From an uncultured Paracoccaceae bacterium (lineage in GTDB: Bacteria; Pseudomonadota; Alphaproteobacteria; Rhodobacterales; Rhodobacteraceae), in contig CANMEQ010000001.1 of NCBI GenBank assembly GCA_947497065.1, positions 448,208 through 512,207 on the forward strand: DNA of 64,000 nt, written 5' to 3'. Positions 17,803 through 26,182 of this stretch are shown here, in pieces. Numbering within the stretch: the first letter of the stretch is position 1; each line of letters starts with the position of its first letter. The notes under the pieces are model-generated. The model did not search any database, was not told the origin of the DNA, and saw nothing but the letters and a program-made list of their open reading frames with translations. A program made the translations under genes and the position numbers.

Positions 17803-18774
17803 ATGAAACACACGAAACTCACATCCATCGCAGCCGCCGCTGTGGCGCTGACCGTATCGGCCCCAGCCGTTATGGCCGAAGAGTTCATCACAATCGGCAC
17901 CGGTGGCGTCACAGGCGTTTACTATCCGACAGGCGGCGCGATCTGCCGTTTGGTCAACCAAGGCCGCCGCGACCACGGCGTGCGCTGCTCGGTCGAATCC
18001 ACAGGCGGCTCCGTCTACAACATCAACACAATCCGCGAAGGCGAGCTGGAATTCGGCGTTGCTCAATCTGACTGGCAGTACCACGCCTACAACGGCACCT
18101 CCCGCTTCGAAGAAGCTGGCGCGTTTGAAGACCTGCGCGCTGTCTTCTCCGTACACCCAGAGCCCTTCACCGTCGTCGCCCGCGCCGACAGCGGCATCAC
18201 CTCTTTCGAAGATCTGCAAGGCAAACGCGTCAACATCGGCAACCCGGGCTCCGGCCAACGCGGCACCATGGAAGTGCTCATGGACGCCATGGGCTGGTCC
18301 ACAGACGACTTCGCTCTGGCCACAGAACTCAAAGCCTCCGAGCAATCCGCAGCCCTGTGCGACAACCAGATCGACGCGATGGTCTATACTGTTGGCCACC
18401 CGTCCGGCTCCATCTCCGAGGCCACAACAGCCTGCGATTCCGTGCTGGTTGAAGTCTCCGGCGACGTTGTTGCCCAACTGATCGAAGACAACTCCTTCTA
18501 CCGCTCCGCCACAATCCCCGGCGGCATGTACCGTGGTAACGACGAAGACGTCACAACCTTCGGCGTTGGCGCAACCTTCGTCAGCTCCGCAAACGTCTCC
18601 GAAGACGTGGTCTACACTTTGGTCAAATCTGTGTTCGACAACATCGATGACTTCCGTGGCCTGCACCCTGCCTTCGCGAACCTCGAACCGGCTGACATGG
18701 CCTCTGCCGGCCTGTCCGCACCGCTGCACGACGGCGCTGCGAAATACTACACCGAAGCTGGCCTGATCGAATAA
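17803..18774 (+). CDS. TAXI-family TRAP transporter substrate-binding protein
   Basis: A 323-residue periplasmic binding protein of the TAXI class, which feeds a TRAP permease using ion gradients. A signal peptide is evident (MKHTKLTSIAAAAVALTVS, cut after VMAEE). The mature start ITIGTGGVTGVYYPTGGAICR is the TAXI signature. The start is ATG at 17803 with GGGAG upstream; an in-frame start at 17677 would add an implausible 42 residues. The ligand is unknown; TAXI ligands include glutamate-like amino acids and keto acids. A strong hairpin separates it from the permease gene. Confidence 0.95.
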   Translation: MKHTKLTSIAAAAVALTVSAPAVMAEEFITIGTGGVTGVYYPTGGAICRLVNQGRRDHGVRCSVESTGGSVYNINTIREGELEFGVAQSDWQYHAYNGTSRFEEAGAFEDLRAVFSVHPEPFTVVARADSGITSFEDLQGKRVNIGNPGSGQRGTMEVLMDAMGWSTDDFALATELKASEQSAALCDNQIDAMVYTVGHPSGSISEATTACDSVLVEVSGDVVAQLIEDNSFYRSATIPGGMYRGNDEDVTTFGVGATFVSSANVSEDVVYTLVKSVFDNIDDFRGLHPAFANLEPADMASAGLSAPLHDGAAKYYTEAGLIE

Positions 18775-18802
18775 GCGCCACGCGACGACCCTAAAACACC
18801 TT

Positions 18803-18825
18803 CGGGGCCGGTCCATCCGGCCCCG
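18803..18825 (+). other. Intercistronic hairpin between binding protein and permease
   Basis: The perfect 9-bp stem CGGGGCCGG / CCGGCCCCG has a 5-base loop and no following T-tract. Such structures commonly stabilise the upstream message, giving more binding protein than permease. Confidence 0.7.
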
Positions 18826-18869
18826 AGCTGCCAAACACGATCAGCCGGAAACCGGCGACAGGGGGACAT

Positions 18870-21497
18870 ATGACGACGCATTCCGAAAATCGCGCGCTAA
18901 GCGAAGAAGAACTTCAAGACCTTGTCGCAGCCAGCGACAGTGGTGCCCGCAGCCCGACCGGCGCTGTCGGCAAACTTATTGCCATCACTGCATTGATTTG
19001 GTCCGTATTCCAGGTCCTTTTGGCCTCGCCCATCGGCCCGTACATTCTACCCGGTGATTTGATCAACAACTCACGTCAGATCCACCTCGCCTTTGCGGTG
19101 TTCTTGTCCGCAATGGCCTATCCATTGTTTAAAAACAGTCCCCGCGACATCATCCCGTGGTACGACTGGATCCTCGGTCTCGGCGGCGCATTCCTCGCGC
19201 TCTATGGCTATTTCTTTTATGATAAAATCGTCGGCAACGGCGGCCTTGCGGATACGTCTGATTCCTATTTCGCACTGGCGGGCCTGATCTTTTTGTTCAT
19301 CGCCGCCTACCGCACCTTGGGGCCTGTCATGGTCCTGCTCGCGGTTGTATTCTTGTGCTACGTTTTCTTCGGCTCATCTGAACTGGTGCCCGATCAAATC
19401 CGCTGGGCCGGTGCCTCGCTGCGTAAAGCCATGAGCCACATGTGGATCACCTCCGAGGGTGTGTTCGGCATCGCCTTGGGCGTCTCGACACGCTTTGTGT
19501 TCCTCTTCGTGCTGTTCGGCGCGCTCCTCGATAAGGCAGGCGCGGGCAACTACTTCATCAAAATGGCCTTCGGTGCCTTGGGCCACCTGCGTGGCGGCCC
19601 AGCCAAAGCGGCTGTTGTAGGCTCTGCCGCAACGGGTCTCATTTCTGGCTCCTCCATCGCCAACGTGGTCACCACCGGTACCTTCACCATTCCCCTGATG
19701 AAACGTGTGGGCTTTTCCGCTGAAAAGGCCGGCGCGGTCGAAGTCGCCTCTTCCGTGAACGGGCAAATCATGCCCCCAGTGATGGGCGCTGCTGCCTTCT
19801 TGATGGTGGAATACGTGGGCATTTCCTACGTCGAAGTCATCACCCACGCCTTCCTGCCTGCGATCATCAGCTACATCGCGCTGGTCTACATCGTGCACCT
19901 CGAAGCGGTGAAAACCAACATGCCCACCATCGGCAACAAAGTTGTCAGCATGGGGCGCACCATCGGCGGTATGATGGCCTTCTTCGCGGGCTTCGCGGGG
20001 CTGTGCTACATCACACAATATCCCGTGGGCTGGATCACCTCCCTCTTCCCCGAAGGCTCCGGCTGGATCTTGGCCCTTCTTTTGGGCGCGGTCTATGTGG
20101 CGCTGGTCTATCTTGCAGCCCAATCCGAAGACCTCGAAGCGGATGATCCAAACGCCGCCGTGGTCGAGCTGCCAGACGTGGCCAAAATCTACAAATCCGG
20201 CCTCTACTACCTGCTGCCCATCATCGTCTTGGTCTATTTCTTGATGATCGAACGCAAATCACCGGGTCTGTCCGCCTTCTGGGCCACCTTCCTGCTCTTC
20301 GGCATCCTGCTGACGCAAAAGGCCCTCAAAGCGTTCTTCCGCGGCGAGGCCAACCCGATCAGCCGGTTCTACGAAGGCGGTGTTGATCTGGTCGAAGGCA
20401 TGATCGACGGCGCGCGCAACATGATCGGCATCGGTCTGGCCACGGCCACTGCGGGCATCATCGTCGGCACCGTGTCTTTGACGGGTATCGGTCAGGTCAT
20501 GGCGGATTTCGTCGAATTCCTGTCCGGCGGCAACCTGATCTTGATGTTGGTCTTCGTGGCCATCCTCTCGCTGATCCTTGGCATGGGCTTGCCCACCACT
20601 GCGAACTATATCGTCGTGTCATCCTTGATGGTCGGCGTGGTCGTGGAACTGGGCGCGCAATCAGGCCTCATTGTGCCACTGATCGCCGTGCACCTGTTTG
20701 TGTTCTACTTCGGGATCATGGCTGATGTGACGCCGCCCGTGGGGCTTGCCAGTTTCGCCGCCGCCGCCGTCTCTGGCGGGGATGCGATCCGAACTGGGTT
20801 TACCGCGTTCTTCTACAGCCTGCGCACCGTGGCCCTGCCCTTTGTGTTCATCTTCAACACCGATTTGCTGCTGATCGATGTCACATGGTATCAAGGCATT
20901 CTGGTGTTCATCGTCTCGACAATCGGGATCTTGGTGTTCACAGCCGCCACCATGGGCTGGTTCCTGACGAAAAACCGCATCTGGGAAACCGTTGGCATGC
21001 TGCTCATTGCCTTCGCCCTGTTCCGCCCCGGCTTCTTCATGAACCAAATCCAACCCCCGTTCGAAACCATCGAACCGGCAGGCTTCACCCAAGCCTTGGC
21101 CGATGCCGAACCGGGCAGCACCTTGCGCACGATCATCACAGGACCGGACTTTGACACCTTCGAGATGAAGGACATCACAGTCCCCCTCACCGTACCAGAC
21201 GTAGAAGGCGCCACAGCTCGCCTTGATGCGCTGGGTATCATTCTGGTGCCAAACGGCGATGTGCAACAAATGGATGAACCGGGCTTCGGCACGGACCTGT
21301 CCGACGCACTGTCATCTTTCGACTTCTACGGTGACGAACCGGTGGCCATCACCTCCGTTCAGGCCGCAGCAAACCAGATGCCCAAAGAACTCATCTGGAT
21401 CCCTGCGCTGCTCCTGCTCGCCTTGATTGCCTACCTGCAAAAAAGCCGGGCGCACACTTACGTCCACACCACCCCCCGTGAAGGAGACATGGCATGA
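18870..21497 (+). CDS. TRAP transporter permease, fused small and large subunits
   Basis: An 875-residue inner-membrane protein joining the 4-helix DctQ-like part (about residues 45-190) to the 12-helix DctM-like part (about 190-690). Conserved blocks include SATGLISGSSIANVVTTG, GAVEVASSVNGQIMPPVMG and GMGLPTTANYIVVSS. The last 170 residues form an extra C-terminal region of the DUF3394 type, ending with a final membrane helix. Fusion is standard for TAXI systems. The ATG follows AGGGGGACAT. Its stop overlaps the uspA start (ATGA), so the stress protein is coupled. Confidence 0.95.
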   Translation: MTTHSENRALSEEELQDLVAASDSGARSPTGAVGKLIAITALIWSVFQVLLASPIGPYILPGDLINNSRQIHLAFAVFLSAMAYPLFKNSPRDIIPWYDWILGLGGAFLALYGYFFYDKIVGNGGLADTSDSYFALAGLIFLFIAAYRTLGPVMVLLAVVFLCYVFFGSSELVPDQIRWAGASLRKAMSHMWITSEGVFGIALGVSTRFVFLFVLFGALLDKAGAGNYFIKMAFGALGHLRGGPAKAAVVGSAATGLISGSSIANVVTTGTFTIPLMKRVGFSAEKAGAVEVASSVNGQIMPPVMGAAAFLMVEYVGISYVEVITHAFLPAIISYIALVYIVHLEAVKTNMPTIGNKVVSMGRTIGGMMAFFAGFAGLCYITQYPVGWITSLFPEGSGWILALLLGAVYVALVYLAAQSEDLEADDPNAAVVELPDVAKIYKSGLYYLLPIIVLVYFLMIERKSPGLSAFWATFLLFGILLTQKALKAFFRGEANPISRFYEGGVDLVEGMIDGARNMIGIGLATATAGIIVGTVSLTGIGQVMADFVEFLSGGNLILMLVFVAILSLILGMGLPTTANYIVVSSLMVGVVVELGAQSGLIVPLIAVHLFVFYFGIMADVTPPVGLASFAAAAVSGGDAIRTGFTAFFYSLRTVALPFVFIFNTDLLLIDVTWYQGILVFIVSTIGILVFTAATMGWFLTKNRIWETVGMLLIAFALFRPGFFMNQIQPPFETIEPAGFTQALADAEPGSTLRTIITGPDFDTFEMKDITVPLTVPDVEGATARLDALGIILVPNGDVQQMDEPGFGTDLSDALSSFDFYGDEPVAITSVQAAANQMPKELIWIPALLLLALIAYLQKSRAHTYVHTTPREGDMA

Positions 21498-21925
21498 TCA
21501 AAACAATCCTCTGTGCGGTCGACATCAACCGCCCCGAAGACGAAGTAGACGTCGTCAAACAGGCCAAAAAACTCGCCGATCTTGACGGGGCGCAGCTGGA
21601 CGTCATCACCGTCGTCCCTGATTTCGGTGCAAATGTCGTCAGCGCCTATTTCAAGGACCACGATGTCAAATCTGCACAAACGGGCGCGGCCAAACTGCTC
21701 AATGACATGATCGCCGACATCATCGGCGAGGACGCCAACACAGCAGTGCGCCACGTCGTCGCCATAGGCACAGTCTATGAAGAGGTTCTGAAAACGGCCA
21801 AATTGTCCAAATCAGACCTCATCGTGATCGGGGCCCATCGCCCCGATCTCAAAGATTATCTCCTAGGACCTAACGCCGCGCGCGTGGTCCGGCATTCCAC
21901 CTGTTCGGTCTATGTCGTGAGATAA
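21494..21925 (+). CDS. Universal stress protein (UspA family) coupled to TRAP permease
   Basis: A 143-residue single UspA domain with N-terminal IKTILCAVDINRPED and C-terminal VIGAHRPDLKDYLLGPNAARVV. The usual ATP-loop G-x2-G-x9-G-[ST] is altered (GAHR and GPN), so ATP binding is uncertain. It overlaps the permease stop by four bases. In Halomonas the related TeaD regulates its TRAP transporter, so a similar regulatory role is a fair inference. A hairpin terminator follows. Confidence 0.92.
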   Translation: MIKTILCAVDINRPEDEVDVVKQAKKLADLDGAQLDVITVVPDFGANVVSAYFKDHDVKSAQTGAAKLLNDMIADIIGEDANTAVRHVVAIGTVYEEVLKTAKLSKSDLIVIGAHRPDLKDYLLGPNAARVVRHSTCSVYVVR

Positions 21926-21956
21926 CCCCATGCGTTTTGTCCCGAAACGCTGAACA

Positions 21957-21998
21957 GCGGGCACCGGCTTCATTTCCCCTAGTCAATCCGGTGCCCGC
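21957..21998 (+). terminator. Hairpin terminator of the TAXI-TRAP-usp operon
   Basis: The 11-bp perfect stem GCGGGCACCGG / CCGGTGCCCGC (21957-21967, 21988-21998) encloses a 20-base loop and is followed by ACTTTCC, a weak T-tract. Confidence 0.7.
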
Positions 21999-22117
21999 AC
22001 TTTCCATCCAACAGCCCGCCACTTGCAACGCGGCACCGATCACACGCCATTGATCAGATGGCATGTTGTGACACACGCAGGTTCTGCTAGGGTCACCTGA
22101 CCTTACAGGACTAAACC

Positions 22118-22747
22118 ATGGCCAACGCGACCACCCTAAAACCGCACGTGACCCGTCTCGCCGCCGTCCTCGGCGCCGTCACACTGGCCGCCTGCGCCGC
22201 ACCTGTGTCACCCACCCAGCCGTCCTATATCGGCACCAGCGCGCCCGTGTCAGTGGTCCCCACAAACGCCCCCTCCGGTGGGGCGGTTGACAGTTTCGCG
22301 CGGGCCTTCCTCAACGATATCCAGCCCGCCTCAATCCGCGCACGCGCTGAATTATGCGGCTATTTCTTCGTCGACGCCTCCGGCCAGTTGTTCGGCACAC
22401 CGCCCATCACAGGCACGCCTGCCCGCTGCGATATGCCCGCCCCTCAGCCGGGCCAGGGCATCATTGCCAGCTACCACACCCACGGCGCATTCGACCGCGG
22501 CTACGACAACGAAGTCCCCTCCGTCATCGACCTGAAATCGGATTTCCAATTCGGGATCGACGGCTATGTTTCCACCCCCGGCGGGCGCATCTGGCTGGTC
22601 GACTTTGACACCCGCTCAACACGTCAGGTCTGCGGGCGCAATTGCGTCTACTCCGATCCGGCGTTTGAGGCGCGCGGCGAAAACAGAATTCAAACGTCCT
22701 ACACGCTGCCCGCCCTCACCCAACGCCAAAACCCATTCGCATTTTGA
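22118..22747 (+). CDS. DUF4329-like lipoprotein with JAMM-type residues
   Basis: A 209-residue lipoprotein: basic N-terminus, hydrophobic core and lipobox LAAC with acylated Cys26. The C-terminal domain (about 58-205) resembles DUF4329. It contains RAELCGYFFVD (E78), ASYHTHG (H120, H122) and PSVID (S135, D138), an arrangement like the JAB1/MPN metalloprotease set, although the H-to-S spacing is 12 rather than 7. Two further cysteines (VCGRNC) may pair. It stands alone between the usp operon and the convergent DUF808 gene. Function is unknown; a secreted metallopeptidase is possible. Confidence 0.75.
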   Translation: MANATTLKPHVTRLAAVLGAVTLAACAAPVSPTQPSYIGTSAPVSVVPTNAPSGGAVDSFARAFLNDIQPASIRARAELCGYFFVDASGQLFGTPPITGTPARCDMPAPQPGQGIIASYHTHGAFDRGYDNEVPSVIDLKSDFQFGIDGYVSTPGGRIWLVDFDTRSTRQVCGRNCVYSDPAFEARGENRIQTSYTLPALTQRQNPFAF

Positions 22748-22792
22748 CAGGGCGCGTTTTGACAGGGTGACAGCGGTTTAGACACGCGGCTC

Positions 22793-22814
22793 AGGCTGCG
22801 CTAATGCGCAGCCT
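22793..22814. terminator. Hairpin at the convergent ends of the DUF4329 and DUF808 genes
   Basis: AGGCTGCGC (22793-22801) pairs with GCGCAGCCT (22806-22814) around TAAT. It spans the DUF808 stop codon. TTCC follows on the plus strand; there is no long T-tract. Confidence 0.6.
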
Positions 22815-23748
22815 TTCCTTTGCCAACCAACGGCATGATGACCTTGGTCACGATCGGGATCAAAATCAGCCCCACGATCAGCCCAAATACACCGTCCAAC
22901 CCGGCCGTAACCGCCCAGTTCAAGAACCCTGTGAACTTAGCCGCCAAATATTTGATCGGGTTATAGGGCCAATCAATACCAAGGTGATGCAGTTCATTCA
23001 CCAAAATCGCGCCACCGACCCACAGCATCGCCAAGGTGCCAATGAAAGCCAAAACCTTCAAAAACAACGGCATGCCTTTCACCAAACCGCGTCCCAAACC
23101 GCGCCCCACGGGCGTCGGCGCGTTTTGGGCCAGCCACAGCCCCGCGTCATCCGCCTTAACGATCAACGCAACCGATCCGTAAACAACCATCGTGATCGCA
23201 ATGGCCACGACCGCCAGCACACCGCCTTGCAGCCAGATGGAGGCATCAGGAAAATCGCCAGTGATCGCGTTAAGCGTGATCGTCATGATTTCGGCTGACA
23301 GAATAAAATCGGTCTTGATCGCACCGCGCACACGGGTCTCTTCCAAATGCGCCGGATCTTGAACTTCCTCTTTGTTCACATGGGCTTCTTTGTGTGGCGC
23401 AATCACATGCCAGACCTTTTCGGCGCCTTCAAAACACAAATAAAGCCCGCCGAGCATCAGCAAAAAGACCAAAACAATCGGTGCAAAGGCCTGCAACACC
23501 ATCGCCACAGGCAGCAAAATCACCAGTTTGTTGAAAAATGACGCACGCGCGATTTTCCAGATGATCGGCAGTTCCCGTTTGGCATCCAAGCCGGTGACGT
23601 ATTTTGGCGTGACAGCCGCATCGTCAATCACAACGCCTGCGGCCTTGCTGCCAGCCTTGGCCGCCATACTAGCCACATCATCTACACTTGCCGCTGCAAC
23701 CTTCGACAGGGCCACAACATCATCCAACAGGGCGATCAAACCGCTCAT
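22801..23748 (-). CDS. DUF808-family membrane protein (YedI-like)
   Basis: A 315-residue inner-membrane protein of the DUF808 family, function unknown. The N-terminus MSGLIALLDDVVALSKVAAASVDDVA and the conserved AGVVIDDAAVTPKYV and REL...W are typical. About five to six hydrophobic segments follow (for example LVILLPVAMVLQAFAPIVLV and WVGGAILVNELHHLGI). The start is ATG at 23746-23748; longer in-frame extensions to 24396 run antisense to gap and are not real. It is divergent from the first gap gene across a 240-base region holding operator-like boxes. Confidence 0.9.
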   Translation of the reverse strand: MSGLIALLDDVVALSKVAAASVDDVASMAAKAGSKAAGVVIDDAAVTPKYVTGLDAKRELPIIWKIARASFFNKLVILLPVAMVLQAFAPIVLVFLLMLGGLYLCFEGAEKVWHVIAPHKEAHVNKEEVQDPAHLEETRVRGAIKTDFILSAEIMTITLNAITGDFPDASIWLQGGVLAVVAIAITMVVYGSVALIVKADDAGLWLAQNAPTPVGRGLGRGLVKGMPLFLKVLAFIGTLAMLWVGGAILVNELHHLGIDWPYNPIKYLAAKFTGFLNWAVTAGLDGVFGLIVGLILIPIVTKVIMPLVGKGKAAH

Positions 23749-23846
23749 ACTGACATACCTTTCTGATTCTCTTTTGACAGGATGTAACGGCCTGCCCCCT
23801 ATACGCCACCCCCAAGCCGCGCCATCTGCGCGCGCGCGCCGTGATA

Positions 23847-23903
23847 TGTTGGCGCAAACGGTTAGCGCAAACCCCACCCCAGAGGGTAGGTTTATCGCTA
23901 ACA
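23847..23903 (+). promoter_or_regulatory. Three TGTTAGCGCTAACA-like boxes upstream of the first gap gene
   Basis: Three 14-base sites centred on CG occur 86-142 bases before the gap start: TGTTGGCGCAAACG (23847-23860), GGTTAGCGCAAACC (23860-23873) and GTTTATCGCTAACA (23890-23903). They fit, with mismatches, the LacI-family consensus TGNTANCGNTANCA reported for CceR, the central carbon regulator of Rhodobacter sphaeroides. The consensus is quoted from memory. A related box precedes the second gap gene. Confidence 0.55.
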
Positions 23904-23988
23904 TATTGATCAAAATGAAATAATTTCTTGCGTCATCCCTCCCACCCCCTAGGAAGGCTGCACCTGCGTCAACCATAGGACTGACACC

Positions 23989-24990
23989 ATGACCGTGACA
24001 CTTGGCATCAACGGATTTGGCCGCATCGGCCGCTGCACCCTCGCCCACATCGCCGAAGCCGCACGCAACGATGTGCAGGTTGTGAAAATTAACGCCACCG
24101 GCCCCCTCGAAACCAACGCCCACCTGCTGCGCTACGATTCCGTCCATGGCCGCTTCGCAGGCAACGTCACCACCGATAACGGCAAGCTCGACCTCGGGCG
24201 TGGCCCCATCGATGTCATGTCCACCTACGACCCGAATGAATTGGACTGGGAGGGCTGCGATGTCGTCCTCGAATGCACCGGCAAATTCAACGACGGGCAC
24301 AGCGCCGCCACCCACCTCAACCGCGGCGCTGGCAAAGTGCTGATCTCGGCCCCCGCCACAAACGTCGACAAAACAATCGTCTACGGCGTCAATCACCGCG
24401 ATCTCACCGCATCAGACCGCCTGGTGTCCAACGGCTCCTGCACCACCAATTGCCTCGCCCCGCTGGTCAAAACCCTGAACGACGCCATCGGCATTGACCG
24501 TGGGCTGATGACCACAATCCACAGCTACACCGGCGACCAACCCACCCTCGACCGCAGACACTCCGACCTCTACCGCGCCCGCGCCGCCGCCATGGCGATG
24601 ATCCCAACCTCCACAGGCGCCGCCAAAGCGCTGTCCCAAGTTCTGCCCGAAATGGAAGGCCGCCTCGACGGCACCGCCATGCGCGTGCCCACCCCCAACG
24701 TCTCCTGCGTTGATCTGACATTCGAAGCCGCCAAAGACGTGACCGTCGCCGACGTCAACGAAGTCGTCGCCACCGCCTGCGCTGGCCACATGGGCCAGGT
24801 CATGTCCTACGATCCCGCCCCGAAAGTCTCGATCGACTTCAACCACACCCCCTATTCATCCATCTTCGCTCCCGACCAAACCAAGGTCATCGGCGGCCGC
24901 TCCGTGCGTGTGCTGGCATGGTACGACAACGAATGGGGCTTTTCCGTGCGCATGGCCGACGTCGCAGGCCACATGGGCCGCCTCAGCTAA
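23989..24990 (+). CDS. gap: Glyceraldehyde-3-phosphate dehydrogenase, probable NADP-type paralogue
   Basis: A 333-residue GAPDH with the catalytic SNGSCTTNCLAP cysteine and the histidine of TIHSYTGDQ. It differs from the second copy at the cofactor site: INATGP here against INDLGP there, so the aspartate that normally excludes NADPH is alanine (A36). The later LDRRH replaces LDTMH, adding two arginines near the ribose pocket. GapB-type gluconeogenic enzymes carry a similar Asp-to-Ala change. Predicted role: NADPH-linked or dual-specificity GAPDH, perhaps for gluconeogenesis. The ATG has AGGA 8 bases upstream. Three LacI-type boxes lie upstream and a terminator follows. Confidence 0.95.
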   Translation: MTVTLGINGFGRIGRCTLAHIAEAARNDVQVVKINATGPLETNAHLLRYDSVHGRFAGNVTTDNGKLDLGRGPIDVMSTYDPNELDWEGCDVVLECTGKFNDGHSAATHLNRGAGKVLISAPATNVDKTIVYGVNHRDLTASDRLVSNGSCTTNCLAPLVKTLNDAIGIDRGLMTTIHSYTGDQPTLDRRHSDLYRARAAAMAMIPTSTGAAKALSQVLPEMEGRLDGTAMRVPTPNVSCVDLTFEAAKDVTVADVNEVVATACAGHMGQVMSYDPAPKVSIDFNHTPYSSIFAPDQTKVIGGRSVRVLAWYDNEWGFSVRMADVAGHMGRLS

Positions 24991-25009
24991 AACCACACCC
25001 GCTAACGCA

Positions 25010-25039
25010 AAACGGCGGCGCATCCCTGCACCGCCGTTT
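25010..25039 (+). terminator. Terminator after the first gap gene
   Basis: The 9-bp stem AAACGGCGG / CCGCCGTTT (25010-25018, 25031-25039) has a 12-base loop, with A- and T-runs at the flanks. It lies between gap and the convergent VPLPA-CTERM gene. Confidence 0.8.
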
Positions 25040-25080
25040 CAAAATCTCATGGCCCGCTTGCGCCGCCAAACGCGACCCGC

Positions 25081-25695
25081 TTAAGCCGCCGCCAGCGTCT
25101 CGTCCGCCGCTTTCGCCGCTGTCTTCCGGCGACGGCCAACAAACGCCACAGCCCCAAGACCCAAAACCAAGAACGACAGGCTCGTCGGCAGCGGTACCGC
25201 AGCAACCGTGCCATTCAACGTCGCAGTCCCACAGGCCCCGCTGAAACAGATCGACTGATAATCGTTGAACTGAACCGTCAATTGATCCGCAACCGACGCA
25301 TCAACAGCCAGCCCGCCGGATGAGAACGCAAAGCTGGTCAACGTGCCACCCGTGTAGGTGAACCCCGTCAAACCGGAAATCACGATATCAAAGACGCTCG
25401 AGTTGTTGCCCTGCACGCCGTCCCAATCGAAAAAGTTAATCAACGCGCCACTGGCCTCGCTGAAATCCAGATCAATGGAGGTCTCGTTAACGTCAACCGT
25501 GATGGAATCAACGGAATCTCGCCCGCGTCCCTGATCACTGATGATACATTCCGCAGCCGAGCTCACGGTCACGCCACTACAGCTTCCAAACGGTGAACTG
25601 ATGCTAACAGACAACCCTGTCAACGTCAGCGCATTTACCGGGCTTGCAACGGTCAACGCCGCCGCGACCGATACGTATTTCAAAAGTTTTAGCAT
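25081..25695 (-). CDS. VPLPA-CTERM sorting domain-containing protein
   Basis: A 204-residue secreted protein: signal peptide (MLKLLKYVSVAAALTVASPVNA), a Ser/Thr/Gly-rich beta domain with two cysteine pairs, and a C-terminal tripartite signal. That signal is VPLPTSLSFLVLG followed by a hydrophobic helix and GRRRK. The VPLPA-CTERM type is common in Rhodobacteraceae and is thought to be processed by exosortase at the cell envelope. Unusually, about 14 residues follow the basic cluster, whereas these proteins normally end there. Its upstream gap (25696-25989) is AT-rich, with TTTAAATTTCAATTTAG near 25775-25791, but no clear operator. Confidence 0.85.
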   Translation of the reverse strand: MLKLLKYVSVAAALTVASPVNALTLTGLSVSISSPFGSCSGVTVSSAAECIISDQGRGRDSVDSITVDVNETSIDLDFSEASGALINFFDWDGVQGNNSSVFDIVISGLTGFTYTGGTLTSFAFSSGGLAVDASVADQLTVQFNDYQSICFSGACGTATLNGTVAAVPLPTSLSFLVLGLGAVAFVGRRRKTAAKAADETLAAA

Positions 25696-25989
25696 TAAAA
25701 ATCACTCTCTTATGCCGCAGGCCAGTCTCCATCGACTGTCCCAACGTCTGCCCAAATTCTTAGTTACCAAATGGTTTAAATTTCAATTTAGTTCACATTC
25801 GTAAAGAATTGGGGCGAAATTGTGATTATTTTAACGCGCCCGGATCTCGCGGCCCAATGACCCTGCCCAATGCACCTGTCCCATGCCCGACCCATCGCAG
25901 CGCATGTCCCCCATCAAAGACCGGCTAAACGCCCACACCGCGTGAGAACCCCCTCGACATTTCCCGCGAAATCATGTGGCTTACTGATT

Positions 25990-26133
25990 ATGACAAACCG
26001 CCTCGCCCTCACTCTCATGATCCTAATCATCGGCTTCTTCGTGCTGGATCACTACGTGTTGGGCCTCAATGCCTTTCCCTTTCTTGTCCGCAAGGGCCTC
26101 GATTTGATCAGGTGGATGGCATTCTGGCGCTAG
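25990..26133 (+). CDS. Small membrane protein (47 aa) upstream of gap
   Basis: A 47-residue protein with one membrane helix (about residues 5-25, ALTLMILIIGFFVLDHYVLG) and a C-terminal amphipathic stretch ending IRWMAFWR. The ATG at 25990 is used; a longer in-frame extension to 25870 looks non-coding. From memory, similar short proteins occur next to gap in other Rhodobacterales, but this was not checked. Function unknown. It ends 50 bases before the LacI-type box of the second gap gene. Confidence 0.6.
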   Translation: MTNRLALTLMILIIGFFVLDHYVLGLNAFPFLVRKGLDLIRWMAFWR

Positions 26134-26182
26134 TATACCAGTTTCCCGCGTTGGCGGGTTGACCTTTCCGCCACAATCGCGA

